A stretch of DNA of 64,000 nt from an uncultured Gemmatimonadales bacterium (GCA_947259585.1 CAMYMV010000003.1:36993-100992), one strand, 5' to 3'. Counted from the first letter of the stretch, positions 20,896 through 29,657 are shown. The notes: a model not told the origin generated them from the letters alone. A program made the numbers and translations.

Positions 20896-21665
20896 GGCGT
20901 GCTCGCTTCCGCGGCTTCCGCCGCCTCCGTTCCGGGCCCGTCGCCGGCTTCCGCCACCTGCTTGGCCGTGCCGCCCGTCGCTTGAAGAAACTCGATCAAG
21001 GAGTGAAAGACGCCGAGGCCGTCGGTGCCGAGAAGCTTCGAGACCACGCGTTCCGGGTGAGGCATGAGACCGACCACTCGACGGCCTTCGTCACAGATTC
21101 CCGCGATGTTCCGGACCGAGCCGTTGGGGTTGGCTTCTTCCGCAGGCTGTCCCAGCTCGTCCACGTACCGGAAGATCACCCGGCGCTCGCCTTCGAGCGC
21201 GTCGATCACCCTCTGATCGGCGACGTACTGGCCCTCGCCGTGGGCGATCGGCATCCGGAGGACGTCTCCGTCATCGTACTTCGAGGTGAAAGGGGTGTCG
21301 GTCCGTTCGACCCGGACCCGGACAGGGTGGGAGCGAAAGCGCAGCGAATCGTTTCGGACCAGGGCACCGGGTAGGAGACCCGCCTCGCAGAGGATCTGGA
21401 AACCGTTGCAGATGCCGAGCACCGGCCCGCCGTCTCGAGCGAAGGCGATCACCTCGCGCATAATCGGGCTGAAGCGCGCGATCGCGCCGGCCCGCAGGTG
21501 GTCCCCGTACGAGAAGCCGCCGGGCAGGAGGATCGCGTGGCACCCTTCCAGGTCGTGCGACTTGTGCCACAGGTAGACAGCTTCGGCTCCGATCCCCTCG
21601 TCGACGGCGCGGTAGCAATCCTGGTCGCAGTTTGAGCCCGGGAACCGAACGATGCCGATCTTCAC
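20892..21665 (-). CDS. purQ: Phosphoribosylformylglycinamidine synthase subunit I (glutaminase)
   Basis: The protein (257 aa) is the class I glutamine amidotransferase that feeds ammonia to PurL. The nucleophile is Cys86 in VLGICNGFQ, and the His/Glu pair lies in LMPHPERVV. The start is GTG 21665, in a GTGA overlap with purS, giving the standard [14 protein letters not shown] opening; the open frame continues upstream only inside purS. About 25 Ala/Glu-rich residues at the C-terminus exceed the usual end of the domain. Confidence 0.96.
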
Positions 21666-21928
21666 GGGGATGCCGTCTCCGGAGATGCGATCTGCACCTC
21701 GTAGCGCTCGATCACGGGGTTGGCGATCAGCTCCTCGCACATGCGGTCGACGCTGCTCTTCGCCTCATCCGCGTCGTCGGCGTCGAGCTCGAAGCGCACC
21801 AAGCGGCCGGCCTTCACGTGGTGGACCCCGCTGTAGCCGAGGTTGCCGAGGGCCTGTCCGATCGTCTGCCCTTCCGGGTCCACGATGCCTTCCCGGGGCG
21901 TGACCCGGATCTCTATTTCGAATCTCAC
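21662..21928 (-). CDS. purS: Phosphoribosylformylglycinamidine synthase subunit PurS
   Basis: This 88-residue protein bridges PurQ and PurL in the FGAM synthase complex. [20 protein letters not shown] and the following alpha-beta pattern ([15 protein letters not shown]) are characteristic. It starts at GTG 21928 and overlaps purQ by 4 bases. The 186 bases before it are AT-richer than the surroundings and hold a TATAAG (21963-21958) at a suitable distance for a promoter, so purSQLF and the genes beyond may be transcribed from here as well as from further upstream. Confidence 0.93.
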   Translation of the reverse strand: MRFEIEIRVTPREGIVDPEGQTIGQALGNLGYSGVHHVKAGRLVRFELDADDADEAKSSVDRMCEELIANPVIERYEVQIASPETASP

Positions 21929-22021
21929 GAGTTCACTAGCCTTTTGACTGATATCATCTTATAGCGCGGTGTATGAAGTGTATTCTATCTTCCGCCGCCT
22001 CGGCTGCGTCGTCCGTATCCC

Positions 22022-22097
22022 GGGAGCCCGTCTTGTTCACATCCTCCGCTTACTCTACCCGTACACCTGTACAGGTAGAGGGACGGGCGCACTAGGT
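22022..22097. repeat. Dispersed palindromic repeat, copy 1
   Basis: This segment in the gap between purC and purS shares the exact 19-mer GTACACCTGTACAGGTAGA (22061-22079) with 33185-33203, and weaker similarity runs about 38 bases to the left and 18 to the right. The core holds the perfect 12-base palindrome ACCTGTACAGGT, and here CTCTACC/GGTAGAG flank it as a larger hairpin. Confidence 0.7.
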
Positions 22098-22114
22098 CGC
22101 CCCCATCGGCACGG

Positions 22115-23014
22115 TCAGTAGACGAGTAGCTCGCGGCCGGTGATTCGCCGATACGCATCGCGATAGCGCTCCGACGTGGCGGCGACCACCTCGTCGGACA
22201 GATCGGGCGGGGGCGCCTCCCCGTTCCAGTCTCCGGCCTTCCTCAGACCCTCCAGATAGTCACGGACAGGCTGCTTGTCCAACGACTCCTGGCCGCGTCC
22301 TGCCTCGTACCTGTCCGCCGGCCAGAAGCGCGAGGAGTCGGGGGTCAGCGCCTCGTCGATCAAGAGCACTTCTCCCGTGTCCGACACCCCGAACTCGAAC
22401 TTCGTGTCTGCCACGATGATCCCGCGTCTGGCCGCCACGTCTCGGCCGCACGAGTAGAGCGCCAGGCTGATCTCCTGCAGCATGTCGCTCGTCTTCTGCC
22501 CCAGGCGCCGCTGGAGCTGGCCGAACGTGATGTTCTCGTCGTGGCCTTCCTCGGCCTTCGTGGCCGGGGAGAACAGGGGCTCCGGCAACCGCTCGCTCTC
22601 CCTGAGGCCCTCCGGCAGCTTCTCGCCCGCCAACGTTCCGCTCTCCCTATACTCCTTCCAGGCGGACCCTGCCAGGTATCCCCTCACGACGCACTCGACG
22701 GGGAAGGGGGAGGCGCGCCGTACGAGCATGCCTCGACCCGCCCACGCCTCTCGCGTCTCGGCGAGCTCGGGCCGGACGGCGACGATCTCGTCCGGGTCGC
22801 TCGCCACGCAGTGATTCTGGATGAGGCGCGGGCTGCGGTCGAACCAGAAGGCGGAGAGCTGGGTCAGGACGATTCCCTTGTCCGGGATCGCCTGCGGGAG
22901 GACGTAGTCGAAGGCGCTGATCCGGTCGCTGGCGACCATCAGCAGGTGCTCTCCCAGGTCGTACATCTCTCGGACCTTGCCGCTGCGAAGGAGCGGGAGG
23001 GGGAGGGTCGTCAT
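22115..23014 (-). CDS. purC: Phosphoribosylaminoimidazole-succinocarboxamide synthase
   Basis: The enzyme (299 aa) joins CAIR and aspartate to form SAICAR. SGKVREMYDLGEHLLMVASD (phosphate-binding start), VRGYLAGSAWKEY, ATKAEEGHDENI and DTKFEFGV with LIDEALTPDSSRFWP identify the longer, roughly 300-residue form of the family. ATG 23014 is in an ATGA overlap with the purB stop, so purB and purC are coupled. It is followed by a 186-base gap before purS. Confidence 0.96.
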   Translation of the reverse strand: MTTLPLPLLRSGKVREMYDLGEHLLMVASDRISAFDYVLPQAIPDKGIVLTQLSAFWFDRSPRLIQNHCVASDPDEIVAVRPELAETREAWAGRGMLVRRASPFPVECVVRGYLAGSAWKEYRESGTLAGEKLPEGLRESERLPEPLFSPATKAEEGHDENITFGQLQRRLGQKTSDMLQEISLALYSCGRDVAARRGIIVADTKFEFGVSDTGEVLLIDEALTPDSSRFWPADRYEAGRGQESLDKQPVRDYLEGLRKAGDWNGEAPPPDLSDEVVAATSERYRDAYRRITGRELLVY

Positions 23015-24450
23015 ACGCGCAATCTCGCGGGCTCGAGGTTCTTGGCGTCAGCCGAGTCCAGGGTCGGCTCAACGCGGTTGGTAAGGAAGGCATCGACCTG
23101 CTCCGCGGCGCGCCCCGTGAGCCGGCTTGGATCCGCCAGTTCGCGCAACGGCTCTCCCGAGAGCGGAATCTGATCGTCCTCCTCCACCCTGAGCAGGAAG
23201 TCGCCGGAGCCGGAGCCCGACTGCGCCAGTTCACGTGCGGCCATGGCATGGCCCCGGATCCGCTCGTGAAGGTCCTGTCGATCGCCGCCCACCCGCACCC
23301 CGGCGATGAGCAGGCTCTCCGCCAGGAGGAACGGGAGCTCGCGCTCGAGGCGTGCCCGGATGATCTCCGGTTGAACGACCAGGCCGCTCGCCACGTTCTG
23401 GGCGATCAGCAGGACGGCGTCCGCCGACAGGAAGGCTTCGGGCAGGACGATGCGTCGCGAGGCCGAGTCGTCGAGCGTGCGCTCGAGCCACTGCACCGAC
23501 GCCGTCCAGGCCGCCTCCAGCTCCAGCGTGCAGAGGTGGCGCGCCAGGGCGCACATCCGCTCCGAGCGCATCGGGTTCCGCTTGTACGGCATCGCCGATG
23601 AGCCGATCTGCCGGCTGCCGAACGGCTCCTCCAGCTCGCCGATGCCCTGCAGAAGCCGGATGTCCGTTCCGAAGCGCGCGGCGCTCGACCCGATGCCCGA
23701 GAGCGCTCCCAGGACTCTCTGGTCGACCTTGCGGGGATAGACCTGTCCGACGACGTCGTAGACGCCCGGGAAACCGAACGCCTCGGCCAGCTTCCGGTTG
23801 AGCGCGTCGACCCGCTCGCCGTCGCCCAGAAGCTCCTGGAACGTCGCCTCCGTGCCGGTCGTGCCGCGCGCCCCGCGCAGCCGCAGCTCGCGCAGGGCCG
23901 CATCGACCTGATCGAGATCGAAGAGGAAGTCCTGCAGCCACAGGCACGCACGCTTGCCCACCGTGGTGGGTTGTGCGGGCTGGAAGTGCGTGTAACCCAG
24001 CGTCGGGAGATCGCGGTGCTCGCGGGCGAACGCCGCCAACGCCGCCACGGCCGCGACGAGGCGGTCACGTACGAGCCGGAGGGCGTCGCGCTGCTGGACG
24101 AGCGATGCGTTGTCGGCCACGAACGCGCTGGTGGCGCCGAGATGGATATAGCCGCGAGCCGCGGGCGCCATCTCCCCGAAATGGTGGACGTGCGCCATCA
24201 CGTCGTGCCGGAGCTCCCCCTCCAGTTCGGCAACCCGGCCGAGGTCGAGTGCGTCGCGGGCCTCTCTCATCTCCGCGATCGCGGATTCGGGGATCTCGAC
24301 CCCCAGCTCCCGTTCCGCCTCGGCAAGCGTGATCCAGAGGTCTCGCCAGATGAGAGCCGTGTGCGTCGGCGAGAAGATGTCGGCCATCTCCTCGGACGCG
24401 TAACGGTCGATCAGTGGGTGTGGATAGCGAAGGCGATCGTTCGACATCAT
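23011..24450 (-). CDS. purB: Adenylosuccinate lyase
   Basis: The enzyme (479 aa from ATG 24450; an adjacent ATG at 24447 gives MSNDRLRYPH) cleaves SAICAR and adenylosuccinate. The lyase signature is GSSAMPYKRNPMRSE, with TLGYTHFQPAQPTTVGKR carrying the general-acid His region and LGATSAFVADNA the first conserved block. The size and sequence style are those of the longer, vertebrate-like bacterial group. It begins 30 bases after the protease stop. The longer open frame upstream only reads through that protease gene and is not used. Confidence 0.94.
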   Translation of the reverse strand: MMSNDRLRYPHPLIDRYASEEMADIFSPTHTALIWRDLWITLAEAERELGVEIPESAIAEMREARDALDLGRVAELEGELRHDVMAHVHHFGEMAPAARGYIHLGATSAFVADNASLVQQRDALRLVRDRLVAAVAALAAFAREHRDLPTLGYTHFQPAQPTTVGKRACLWLQDFLFDLDQVDAALRELRLRGARGTTGTEATFQELLGDGERVDALNRKLAEAFGFPGVYDVVGQVYPRKVDQRVLGALSGIGSSAARFGTDIRLLQGIGELEEPFGSRQIGSSAMPYKRNPMRSERMCALARHLCTLELEAAWTASVQWLERTLDDSASRRIVLPEAFLSADAVLLIAQNVASGLVVQPEIIRARLERELPFLLAESLLIAGVRVGGDRQDLHERIRGHAMAARELAQSGSGSGDFLLRVEEDDQIPLSGEPLRELADPSRLTGRAAEQVDAFLTNRVEPTLDSADAKNLEPARLRV

Positions 24451-24479
24451 GCCTAGCGGGCCGCTGACGAGCTCATGGG

Positions 24480-26000
24480 CTACCGACGGATCGGGAACGA
24501 TGTGACCAACGTCGCCCCCTGACGGCTGATAAACAACTCGACCCATCCGCGCTCGGCCGCCTCGAGGAGAAGATCGCGCGCTTCCTCCGCGGTGCGGACC
24601 TCGCGCCGGTTGATCGCCACGATCACGTCGTTCTCTCGCATGCCGGTTCGCCGGGCGAGCGGGCCCTCGACCTCGACGATCATCGCGCCGGCCTCGACGG
24701 TGAGGTCCCGCTCGACGGCGATTCCCGGCGTCACCGAGACGAGTCGCAGGCCCCGCAGCGCCTCGACACGTTCCGCGCCCTCGGACGGCAGCTCCTCGAC
24801 CTCCATGCTCAGGGCCATCTGATCCCCGCCTCTCAGGAGCTCCACGTCGATGCGCCCGTTGACGCCTGCATCCAGCAGACCGATCTCCCAATCGAGCGCG
24901 CCGCGTACCGGCTTGCCGTCCAGGGTGAGGATGATGTCGCCCTCCGCGAGGCCCGCGCTCGAGGCGGGCGAAGCCGGCGCGATCCGACGCACGCTCGCGA
25001 CCGACACGAAGCTGTCCGAGGGGACGGTGGCCACGTCGGCCCCGACCCAGGGGCGTCGAATGCGGCCGAAGTCCCTCAACTCCCCGGCTACCCGCAGCGC
25101 ACGGTCGATCGGTATCGCGAAGCCGAGACCCTGCGAGCCTCCCGAGCTCGAGAAGATGGAGGAGTTCACGCCGACCACGTTGCCCCGGATGTTGACGAGC
25201 GGCCCTCCGGAGTTGCCGGGATTGATCGAAGCGTCGGTCTGCACCATGTCGGCGTACAGGACCTCCCGTTGTCCCGTGGCCCGGATGTCGCGATCTACGC
25301 CCGAGATCACGCCCCTCGTCACCGTCGCCTCCGAGTTGGCCAGGAAGGAGCCGTACGGGTTGCCTATCGCGATGGCGGGCTCGCCGACCATCAGGTCCGC
25401 CGAGCGTCCGAGGGGTGCGGCCGGCACTCTACCGGGGGGTATGCGCAGGACGGCAAGGTCCGTGAGCTCGTCGCGCCCCACCACGGATGCGTCGTAGGTG
25501 CGACCCATCCCGTCGACGACGATGACCGAGTCCGCGTTCTGGACGACATGATCGTTGGTGAGGATCGTGCCCTGATCATCGATGGCGAAACCCGATCCGA
25601 GACCCGACACGAGACGATCGCGGGACGGCCCGAAGAGCTCGAGGAAGCTGCGCGCCCGCATGCGCTCATGGCGAAAGACGCTGACGCTCACGACCGAAGG
25701 AAGGACCTGCCGCACGGCCAGGACCGTGGGCGTCACGCGGTCGCGGCCCGAGATCGTATCGCCGACGCTCTGGTCGACGACCGCCCAGCGGCCTCCCGCT
25801 TCTTCAGGCGCTCCCGCCGATGTCGTCCAGGAGGTGGAAGAGGCGGGCAGCGAGGTGGCCTCTCCGAGGCCCGCGCCGGTCTCCAAAGCGGAAGCCCCTC
25901 GCTGAGCGGCGAGCGCCCAGCCCAGAGCCAGGCCGAGCAGGAGCGTCACGCCGACTACGCTCGAGAGACGGGCCAGGCGGCCATCTCGGGTCACGGCCAT
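24480..26000 (-). CDS. DegP/HtrA-type periplasmic serine protease
   Basis: The protein (506 aa) has a signal anchor (residues 12-32), a trypsin-like domain with the triad His (LTNDHVV), Asp (ELTDLAVL) and Ser (INPGNSGGPL), and two PDZ domains (about 310-400 and 415-500). It should degrade or hold misfolded envelope proteins. It starts 16 bases after truA and ends 30 bases before purB, so it is probably in their transcript although its job is unrelated to purines. Whether it is DegP- or DegS-like cannot be fixed; the two PDZ domains favour DegP/DegQ. Confidence 0.9.
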   Translation of the reverse strand: MAVTRDGRLARLSSVVGVTLLLGLALGWALAAQRGASALETGAGLGEATSLPASSTSWTTSAGAPEEAGGRWAVVDQSVGDTISGRDRVTPTVLAVRQVLPSVVSVSVFRHERMRARSFLELFGPSRDRLVSGLGSGFAIDDQGTILTNDHVVQNADSVIVVDGMGRTYDASVVGRDELTDLAVLRIPPGRVPAAPLGRSADLMVGEPAIAIGNPYGSFLANSEATVTRGVISGVDRDIRATGQREVLYADMVQTDASINPGNSGGPLVNIRGNVVGVNSSIFSSSGGSQGLGFAIPIDRALRVAGELRDFGRIRRPWVGADVATVPSDSFVSVASVRRIAPASPASSAGLAEGDIILTLDGKPVRGALDWEIGLLDAGVNGRIDVELLRGGDQMALSMEVEELPSEGAERVEALRGLRLVSVTPGIAVERDLTVEAGAMIVEVEGPLARRTGMRENDVIVAINRREVRTAEEARDLLLEAAERGWVELFISRQGATLVTSFPIRR

Positions 26001-26016
26001 CGGTCCTATGGCTATC

Positions 26017-26913
26017 CTAGCTCTCGGTTCGATTCGGCCTCACGATGCCGGGTATGCCCGGCGGCCGATTCCATCCCTCGGCGTACCGCACGCCGGTGAG
26101 GTAGAGTCCCCAGGCCGGAGCGGGTACCGGCGGGCGAGGCCCATCGGTCGCCCCGGCTGTCGCTCCCCGGCCTGCCTGCTCGGTCGCCCGATCGGGCGGC
26201 GCGGGCTCGCTCTCGCTTCCTTCCGCGAGGAGCCGCTCGAGCTCTTCCGGGCCGCGGCGGCCCGCCGCCACCTCGATGATCGTGGCGACCAGGTATCGTA
26301 CCATCCTGTGAAGGAACCGGTCCCCCACGACGGTGAAGTGCAGCAGCCCCGCGGTCGAGCGTTTCCAGCCGGCGCTTTCCAGGGTGCAGAGGGTGCCCCG
26401 CTCCGGCTGCCCCGATTTGCTGAACGCCACAAACGAGTGTTCGCCGAGGATGCTGCTGGAGATCTCGGTCAGCTTCTCGGCGTCGAGAGCCCGCCGCGCT
26501 CCCAAGCTCCAGACCCTGCCGCCGAGGATCGGCGAGCTCCCCTCGGAGCGGTCGCTCGCGAGGTACTCGTACCGTCTTCCCACCGCGCTGTAGCGAGGGT
26601 GGAAGTCCGGCTCGGTCCGGTCCAGCCGCTCGATCCACACGTCATCGGGAAGCAGCGCGTTCAGGCCACGATGAAGATCGCCCGGGTTCCAGGTGTCAGG
26701 GGCCTCGAAAGAGATCTCCTGGCCAACGGCGTGGACACCGGAATCGGTTCGCCCGGCGGCGAGGACGCGCCTCTCGGTCGACAGGAGGCGGGAGAGCGCG
26801 CTCTCCACCTCACGCTGGACGGTGCGTTCATCCGGCTGGAGCTGCCAGCCTCGGAACGCCGTGCCATCGTAATGGATTGTCGCGCGGAAACGAGCCAGCG
26901 GAAGGTCCGGCAC
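26017..26913 (-). CDS. truA: tRNA pseudouridine(38-40) synthase
   Basis: The enzyme (298 aa) isomerises uridines at positions 38-40 of tRNA. The catalytic Asp57 is in AAGRTDSGVHA; FRATIHYDGTAFRGWQ and DRFLHRMVRYLVATI are the other family blocks. About 30 Ala/Pro/Gly-rich residues (near 230-262) separate the last core element from the ending WGLYLTGVRY, longer than usual and probably a flexible insertion. The gene lies 207 bases after lexA, a gap filled largely by a tandem array. Confidence 0.94.
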   Translation of the reverse strand: MPDLPLARFRATIHYDGTAFRGWQLQPDERTVQREVESALSRLLSTERRVLAAGRTDSGVHAVGQEISFEAPDTWNPGDLHRGLNALLPDDVWIERLDRTEPDFHPRYSAVGRRYEYLASDRSEGSSPILGGRVWSLGARRALDAEKLTEISSSILGEHSFVAFSKSGQPERGTLCTLESAGWKRSTAGLLHFTVVGDRFLHRMVRYLVATIIEVAAGRRGPEELERLLAEGSESEPAPPDRATEQAGRGATAGATDGPRPPVPAPAWGLYLTGVRYAEGWNRPPGIPGIVRPNRTES

Positions 26914-26932
26914 GGCGAGAAGCTACGGCGGC

Positions 26933-27004
26933 GCCACGATGGAAGGAAGGCCCGACGCCACGATGGAAGGAAGGCCCGACGCCACGATGGAAGGAAGGCC
27001 CGAC
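26933..27004. repeat. Three perfect copies of a 24-base tandem repeat
   Basis: Identical units start at 26933, 26957 and 26981, each containing GATGGAAGGAAGGCCCGAC. They lie between lexA and truA. The lack of any difference between copies suggests recent expansion. Confidence 0.9.
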
Positions 27005-27022
27005 GCCGCGTGGGGAACGGTG

Positions 27023-27053
27023 CCGGGCCAGGGGAACTCCGGGGCTGGCCCGG
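27023..27053 (-). terminator. Strong hairpin after lexA, possible terminator
   Basis: CCGGGCCAG (27023-27031) pairs with CTGGCCCGG (27045-27053) around a 13-base loop, 68 bases beyond the lexA stop. There is no T-run, so it may instead be a processing or attenuation structure. Confidence 0.4.
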
Positions 27054-27120
27054 AGCGTACTGCCTCTAGGTGCTGTCGCTCTCCTAGCGCTTTCGGTGCC
27101 TGGAGCCGGACTCCTCTCGC

Positions 27121-27729
27121 TCAGTACTTCCTGAGGACGCCAACGACGATTCCCTGAACGCGAACGCGGTCTTCCGGATAGAGCAGGGGAGACACCTGAG
27201 AGTTGGCCGGCTGGAGCCGCACCCGTCCATTCCCGTCGCGGTAGTACTTCTTCATCGTCGCGTTCTCACCATCAACCAGCGCGATAACCATCTCGCCGTT
27301 GTGCGCCGTCTGCCTGGACTGCACCACGACGTAGTCTCCGTCGCGTATGTGCTCGTCGATCATCGAGTCGCCGCGGACCCGCAGGACGTAGTGCTCGCCG
27401 CGCGCGCCGACCATCTCTTCCGGCACGGCCAGCATCTCGCTCTCCTCGATCGCCTCGATGGGTTCGCCGGCGGCCACCCGCCCGAGGAGGGGAAGCTCGA
27501 CGGCGGCGAGCCGGAACTCGGTCCGCGCGAGCTCGATGGACCGGCTCTCGTTGTAGCTCTTCCGGATGTATCCCTTGGTCTCGAGGTTCGAGAGGTGCTC
27601 GTGAACCGTCGCTAGCGAGCGGAAGCCGAACTCCCCGGCGATCTCCTCGAAGCTCGGCGAATAGCCGCGAACGTCGAGGAAGCTCTCGATGAAGTCGAGG
27701 ATCTCTTTCTGGCGTTTCGTGAGCGCCAA
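27121..27729 (-). CDS. lexA: LexA SOS repressor
   Basis: The protein (202 aa) represses DNA-damage genes until RecA filaments trigger self-cleavage. The winged helix is near residues 1-65 (YSPSFEEIAGEFGF, SLATVHEHLSNLETKGYI), the cleavage bond is Ala87-Gly88 in RVAAGEP, and the Ser/Lys dyad is Ser122 (VRGDSMID) and Lys160 (NATMKKYY). I choose TTG 27729, 8 bases after a perfect GGAGG, because it gives the standard opening ALTKRQKEILDF; the frame is open further upstream but that stretch holds the promoter. Four TTCGG repeats in and after the promoter suggest autoregulation. Confidence 0.95.
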   Translation of the reverse strand: MALTKRQKEILDFIESFLDVRGYSPSFEEIAGEFGFRSLATVHEHLSNLETKGYIRKSYNESRSIELARTEFRLAAVELPLLGRVAAGEPIEAIEESEMLAVPEEMVGARGEHYVLRVRGDSMIDEHIRDGDYVVVQSRQTAHNGEMVIALVDGENATMKKYYRDGNGRVRLQPANSQVSPLLYPEDRVRVQGIVVGVLRKY

Positions 27730-27737
27730 CTCACTCG

Positions 27738-27742
27738 CCTCC
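27738..27742 (-). promoter_or_regulatory. Ribosome binding site deciding the lexA TTG start
   Basis: GGAGG on the minus strand lies 8 bases before the TTG at 27729. It supports that rare start over codons further upstream. Confidence 0.7.
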
Positions 27743-27786
27743 GTGCGTGCCTGTCGAGGTCGTCGGTGAACGGCCGGGTGCCGATA

Positions 27787-27834
27787 CCGAACGTAAGCCG
27801 AAGACAAGCTACCCGAATAAGTACCGAAACGCAA
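27787..27834 (-). promoter_or_regulatory. lexA promoter with paired TTCGG operators (candidate SOS boxes)
   Basis: On the minus strand TTGCGT (27834-27829), a 17-base spacer and TAGCTT (27811-27806) form a promoter. Two TTCGG repeats fill the spacer (27828-27824 and 27817-27813) and two more lie around the expected transcription start (27802-27798 and 27791-27787). Within each pair the copies start 11 bases apart. Operator function is inferred from this placement. Confidence 0.55.
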
Positions 27835-27841
27835 GCGAGGC

Positions 27842-29611
27842 TCACGCTCCCGGTCGCAGCCTCTTCGCGGCCTCCGGGTCGGGTTCCACGAACACCGTCT
27901 TCAACCGCTCCGCGACAACGGCTCCGGAGCCTGCCTTGCGGGGCTTGTGGACATACTTCCGCCGGGTCCAGTCGACAGCCACCACACCGCTGTGCCGAGC
28001 GTCGCTGTGGAGAGCGGCCAGCACGGCGGCGTCCGCCAGGTCGCGCTCGGACGGGTTCTGATCGCGACGACTCCACCTCAGTATCACGTGAGCGCCGGGC
28101 ACCTGGCGGGCGTGCAGCCAGATGTCGTTGGGCGCCGAGTAGTGGAAGGTCAGGACATCGTTGTCCCTGGAGCTTCGGCCCACGCGGATCTCAAGGCCGT
28201 CGGCGGAGACGAATCGATGGTAGGGGAGACGTTCGGGCTTCGCGGGAGAGCCGGGACGCTCCTCCCGCAGCTCGGCGAGCTCTCGCAGGGTGACGTCCGC
28301 CTCTCCCGTCTCGGCGAGGCGCTCCAGACCTGCCTCGACGCCCTCGATCTCCTGGCGGACGTTCGCGATGAGACGGGGGAGTCGGTCTCGCGCCCTCTCC
28401 CGGCGGGCAGCGCTCCGGTAATAGCGGTCCGCGTTCGCGGCAGCGTCGAGAGTCGGATCCAGCTCGATCGTCCTCGGTGATCCCTCGAAATCGGTGAGCT
28501 CGACGCTCGCGGCGCCCTTGGGCACGTCTCTCAGGCGAGCGAGGAGGAGATGGCCCGTTTCCCGGAGTCGTTCGGCCGCTCCGCCTTCTTCTATCTCCTT
28601 CTCCAGAGCGGCCAGCCGTCGCCGGAGACGCTTCCGCTTTCGACGCAGCGCCGAGGCCACGGTGCTCGCGCCCGCCAGAGCCGAGGCATGCTCGGTGGCC
28701 GGAGCCTCGACGGCTTCATCGGCGGCCGCGCGGGCCATCCCGTCGAGGAGGGAATCGACCCGAACCGCATCCTCCAGACCCAGATGATGGACGTAGGGTT
28801 GAAGGCCCCACGGCCGGCCGAGCAACCAGCGGCCGCGGCTCTCGAGGACCTCCCGGTACCTTTCGTAAGCCGCCTCGCCGGAACCGTCGATGCCGGCGCC
28901 GATGACGTAGTCGAGGTTCAGCGCGCTCGTGAAAGCCACGTGCCGCAGCGCCGAATCCGCGCTGCCGGTTCGGGCATCCGTGACCGCGTCGGGGTCCTCG
29001 ACGAGCTCCAGCCATTCGGAGGCCGGGAGCAACCCGTCGGCGCCACGGCGTGAGCCGACCGGCGGCCTGTAGGCGCTACCGGACGCGATCACGCCGGGAC
29101 GGGCGCGGAGCACGTCACGGATGCGCCAGCCGTCTCCCGGCACCGCCGGCTCGGTCTCTCTGGGTGGCCGCTCGAGGAGCAGGGTGTTTCTGCGGTTGCG
29201 CGGAAGGTCGACTACGATCCGGAACCGGTCGGAGGCGCCGTCACCGAGCGTGCCGTCACCCAGCGTCACGTATAGGAGCCGCTCGTCGGGTGGACTCTCG
29301 ACGCCTGATACGCGAAGGCCGCGGAAGGTCCACCAGACCCAGTCGTCGGCCCGCAGCACGCCCTGACGCAGCGCCTTCTTCCACCTCGCACGATCGGAGA
29401 GGAGCGAGGAGAGCGGCGAGTGCTCCCCGGGGACGATCTGCCCGGCCCGGGGATGCAGGAAGAGCCAAAGAACGCTTCCGTCCGCGAAGGCGAGCGCCGC
29501 CGTCCAGGCGTCGCGGTGAAGGCCCAGCGCCGCGAGCGGCTCGCCCGCATACCTCGCCTCGAGCTCGCCCGCGAGAGCCGCAGTCAACAGGGGATCATAG
29601 CGAACCGACAT
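27842..29611 (-). CDS. NFACT-family protein (RqcH/Rqc2-like)
   Basis: The protein (589 aa) has an N-terminal NFACT-N-like part, a charged coiled coil (about 315-345: LRRKRKRLRRRLAALEKEIEE and a second near 400-440) and a C-terminal NFACT-R domain with EIRVGRSSRDNDVLTF, DIWLHARQVPGAHVILR and VDWTRRKYVHKP. Relatives bind stalled 50S-peptidyl-tRNA complexes and, in Bacillus, add alanine tails. The N-terminal domain is divergent and I cannot confirm the residues needed for tailing, so ribosome rescue is a family-level inference. It reads toward lexA, 112 bases away, and diverges from panB. Confidence 0.85.
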   Translation of the reverse strand: MSVRYDPLLTAALAGELEARYAGEPLAALGLHRDAWTAALAFADGSVLWLFLHPRAGQIVPGEHSPLSSLLSDRARWKKALRQGVLRADDWVWWTFRGLRVSGVESPPDERLLYVTLGDGTLGDGASDRFRIVVDLPRNRRNTLLLERPPRETEPAVPGDGWRIRDVLRARPGVIASGSAYRPPVGSRRGADGLLPASEWLELVEDPDAVTDARTGSADSALRHVAFTSALNLDYVIGAGIDGSGEAAYERYREVLESRGRWLLGRPWGLQPYVHHLGLEDAVRVDSLLDGMARAAADEAVEAPATEHASALAGASTVASALRRKRKRLRRRLAALEKEIEEGGAAERLRETGHLLLARLRDVPKGAASVELTDFEGSPRTIELDPTLDAAANADRYYRSAARRERARDRLPRLIANVRQEIEGVEAGLERLAETGEADVTLRELAELREERPGSPAKPERLPYHRFVSADGLEIRVGRSSRDNDVLTFHYSAPNDIWLHARQVPGAHVILRWSRRDQNPSERDLADAAVLAALHSDARHSGVVAVDWTRRKYVHKPRKAGSGAVVAERLKTVFVEPDPEAAKRLRPGA

Positions 29612-29628
29612 CTCTATCCGCGCTTCCG

Positions 29629-29657
29629 TTGGAGCACGATCACCGAATCCGTATATT
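29629..29657 (+). promoter_or_regulatory. Predicted promoter of the panBCD operon
   Basis: TTGGAG (29629-29634), a 17-base spacer and TATATT (29652-29657) lie 80 bases before the panB start, in the divergent gap with the NFACT gene. Confidence 0.55.

Noticed and set aside
24451..24891. Extension of the purB frame upstream
   Set aside because: It overlaps the protease gene in another frame and has no lyase sequence; MSNDRLRYPH is the normal start.
26933..27004. CRISPR array
   Set aside because: Units are head to tail with no spacers and there are no cas genes. The same applies to the other arrays.
26877..27157. Small plus-strand frames giving repeated MEGRPDAT peptide
   Set aside because: The peptide is only the 24-base DNA repeat read in frame; no ribosome site or homologue is seen.
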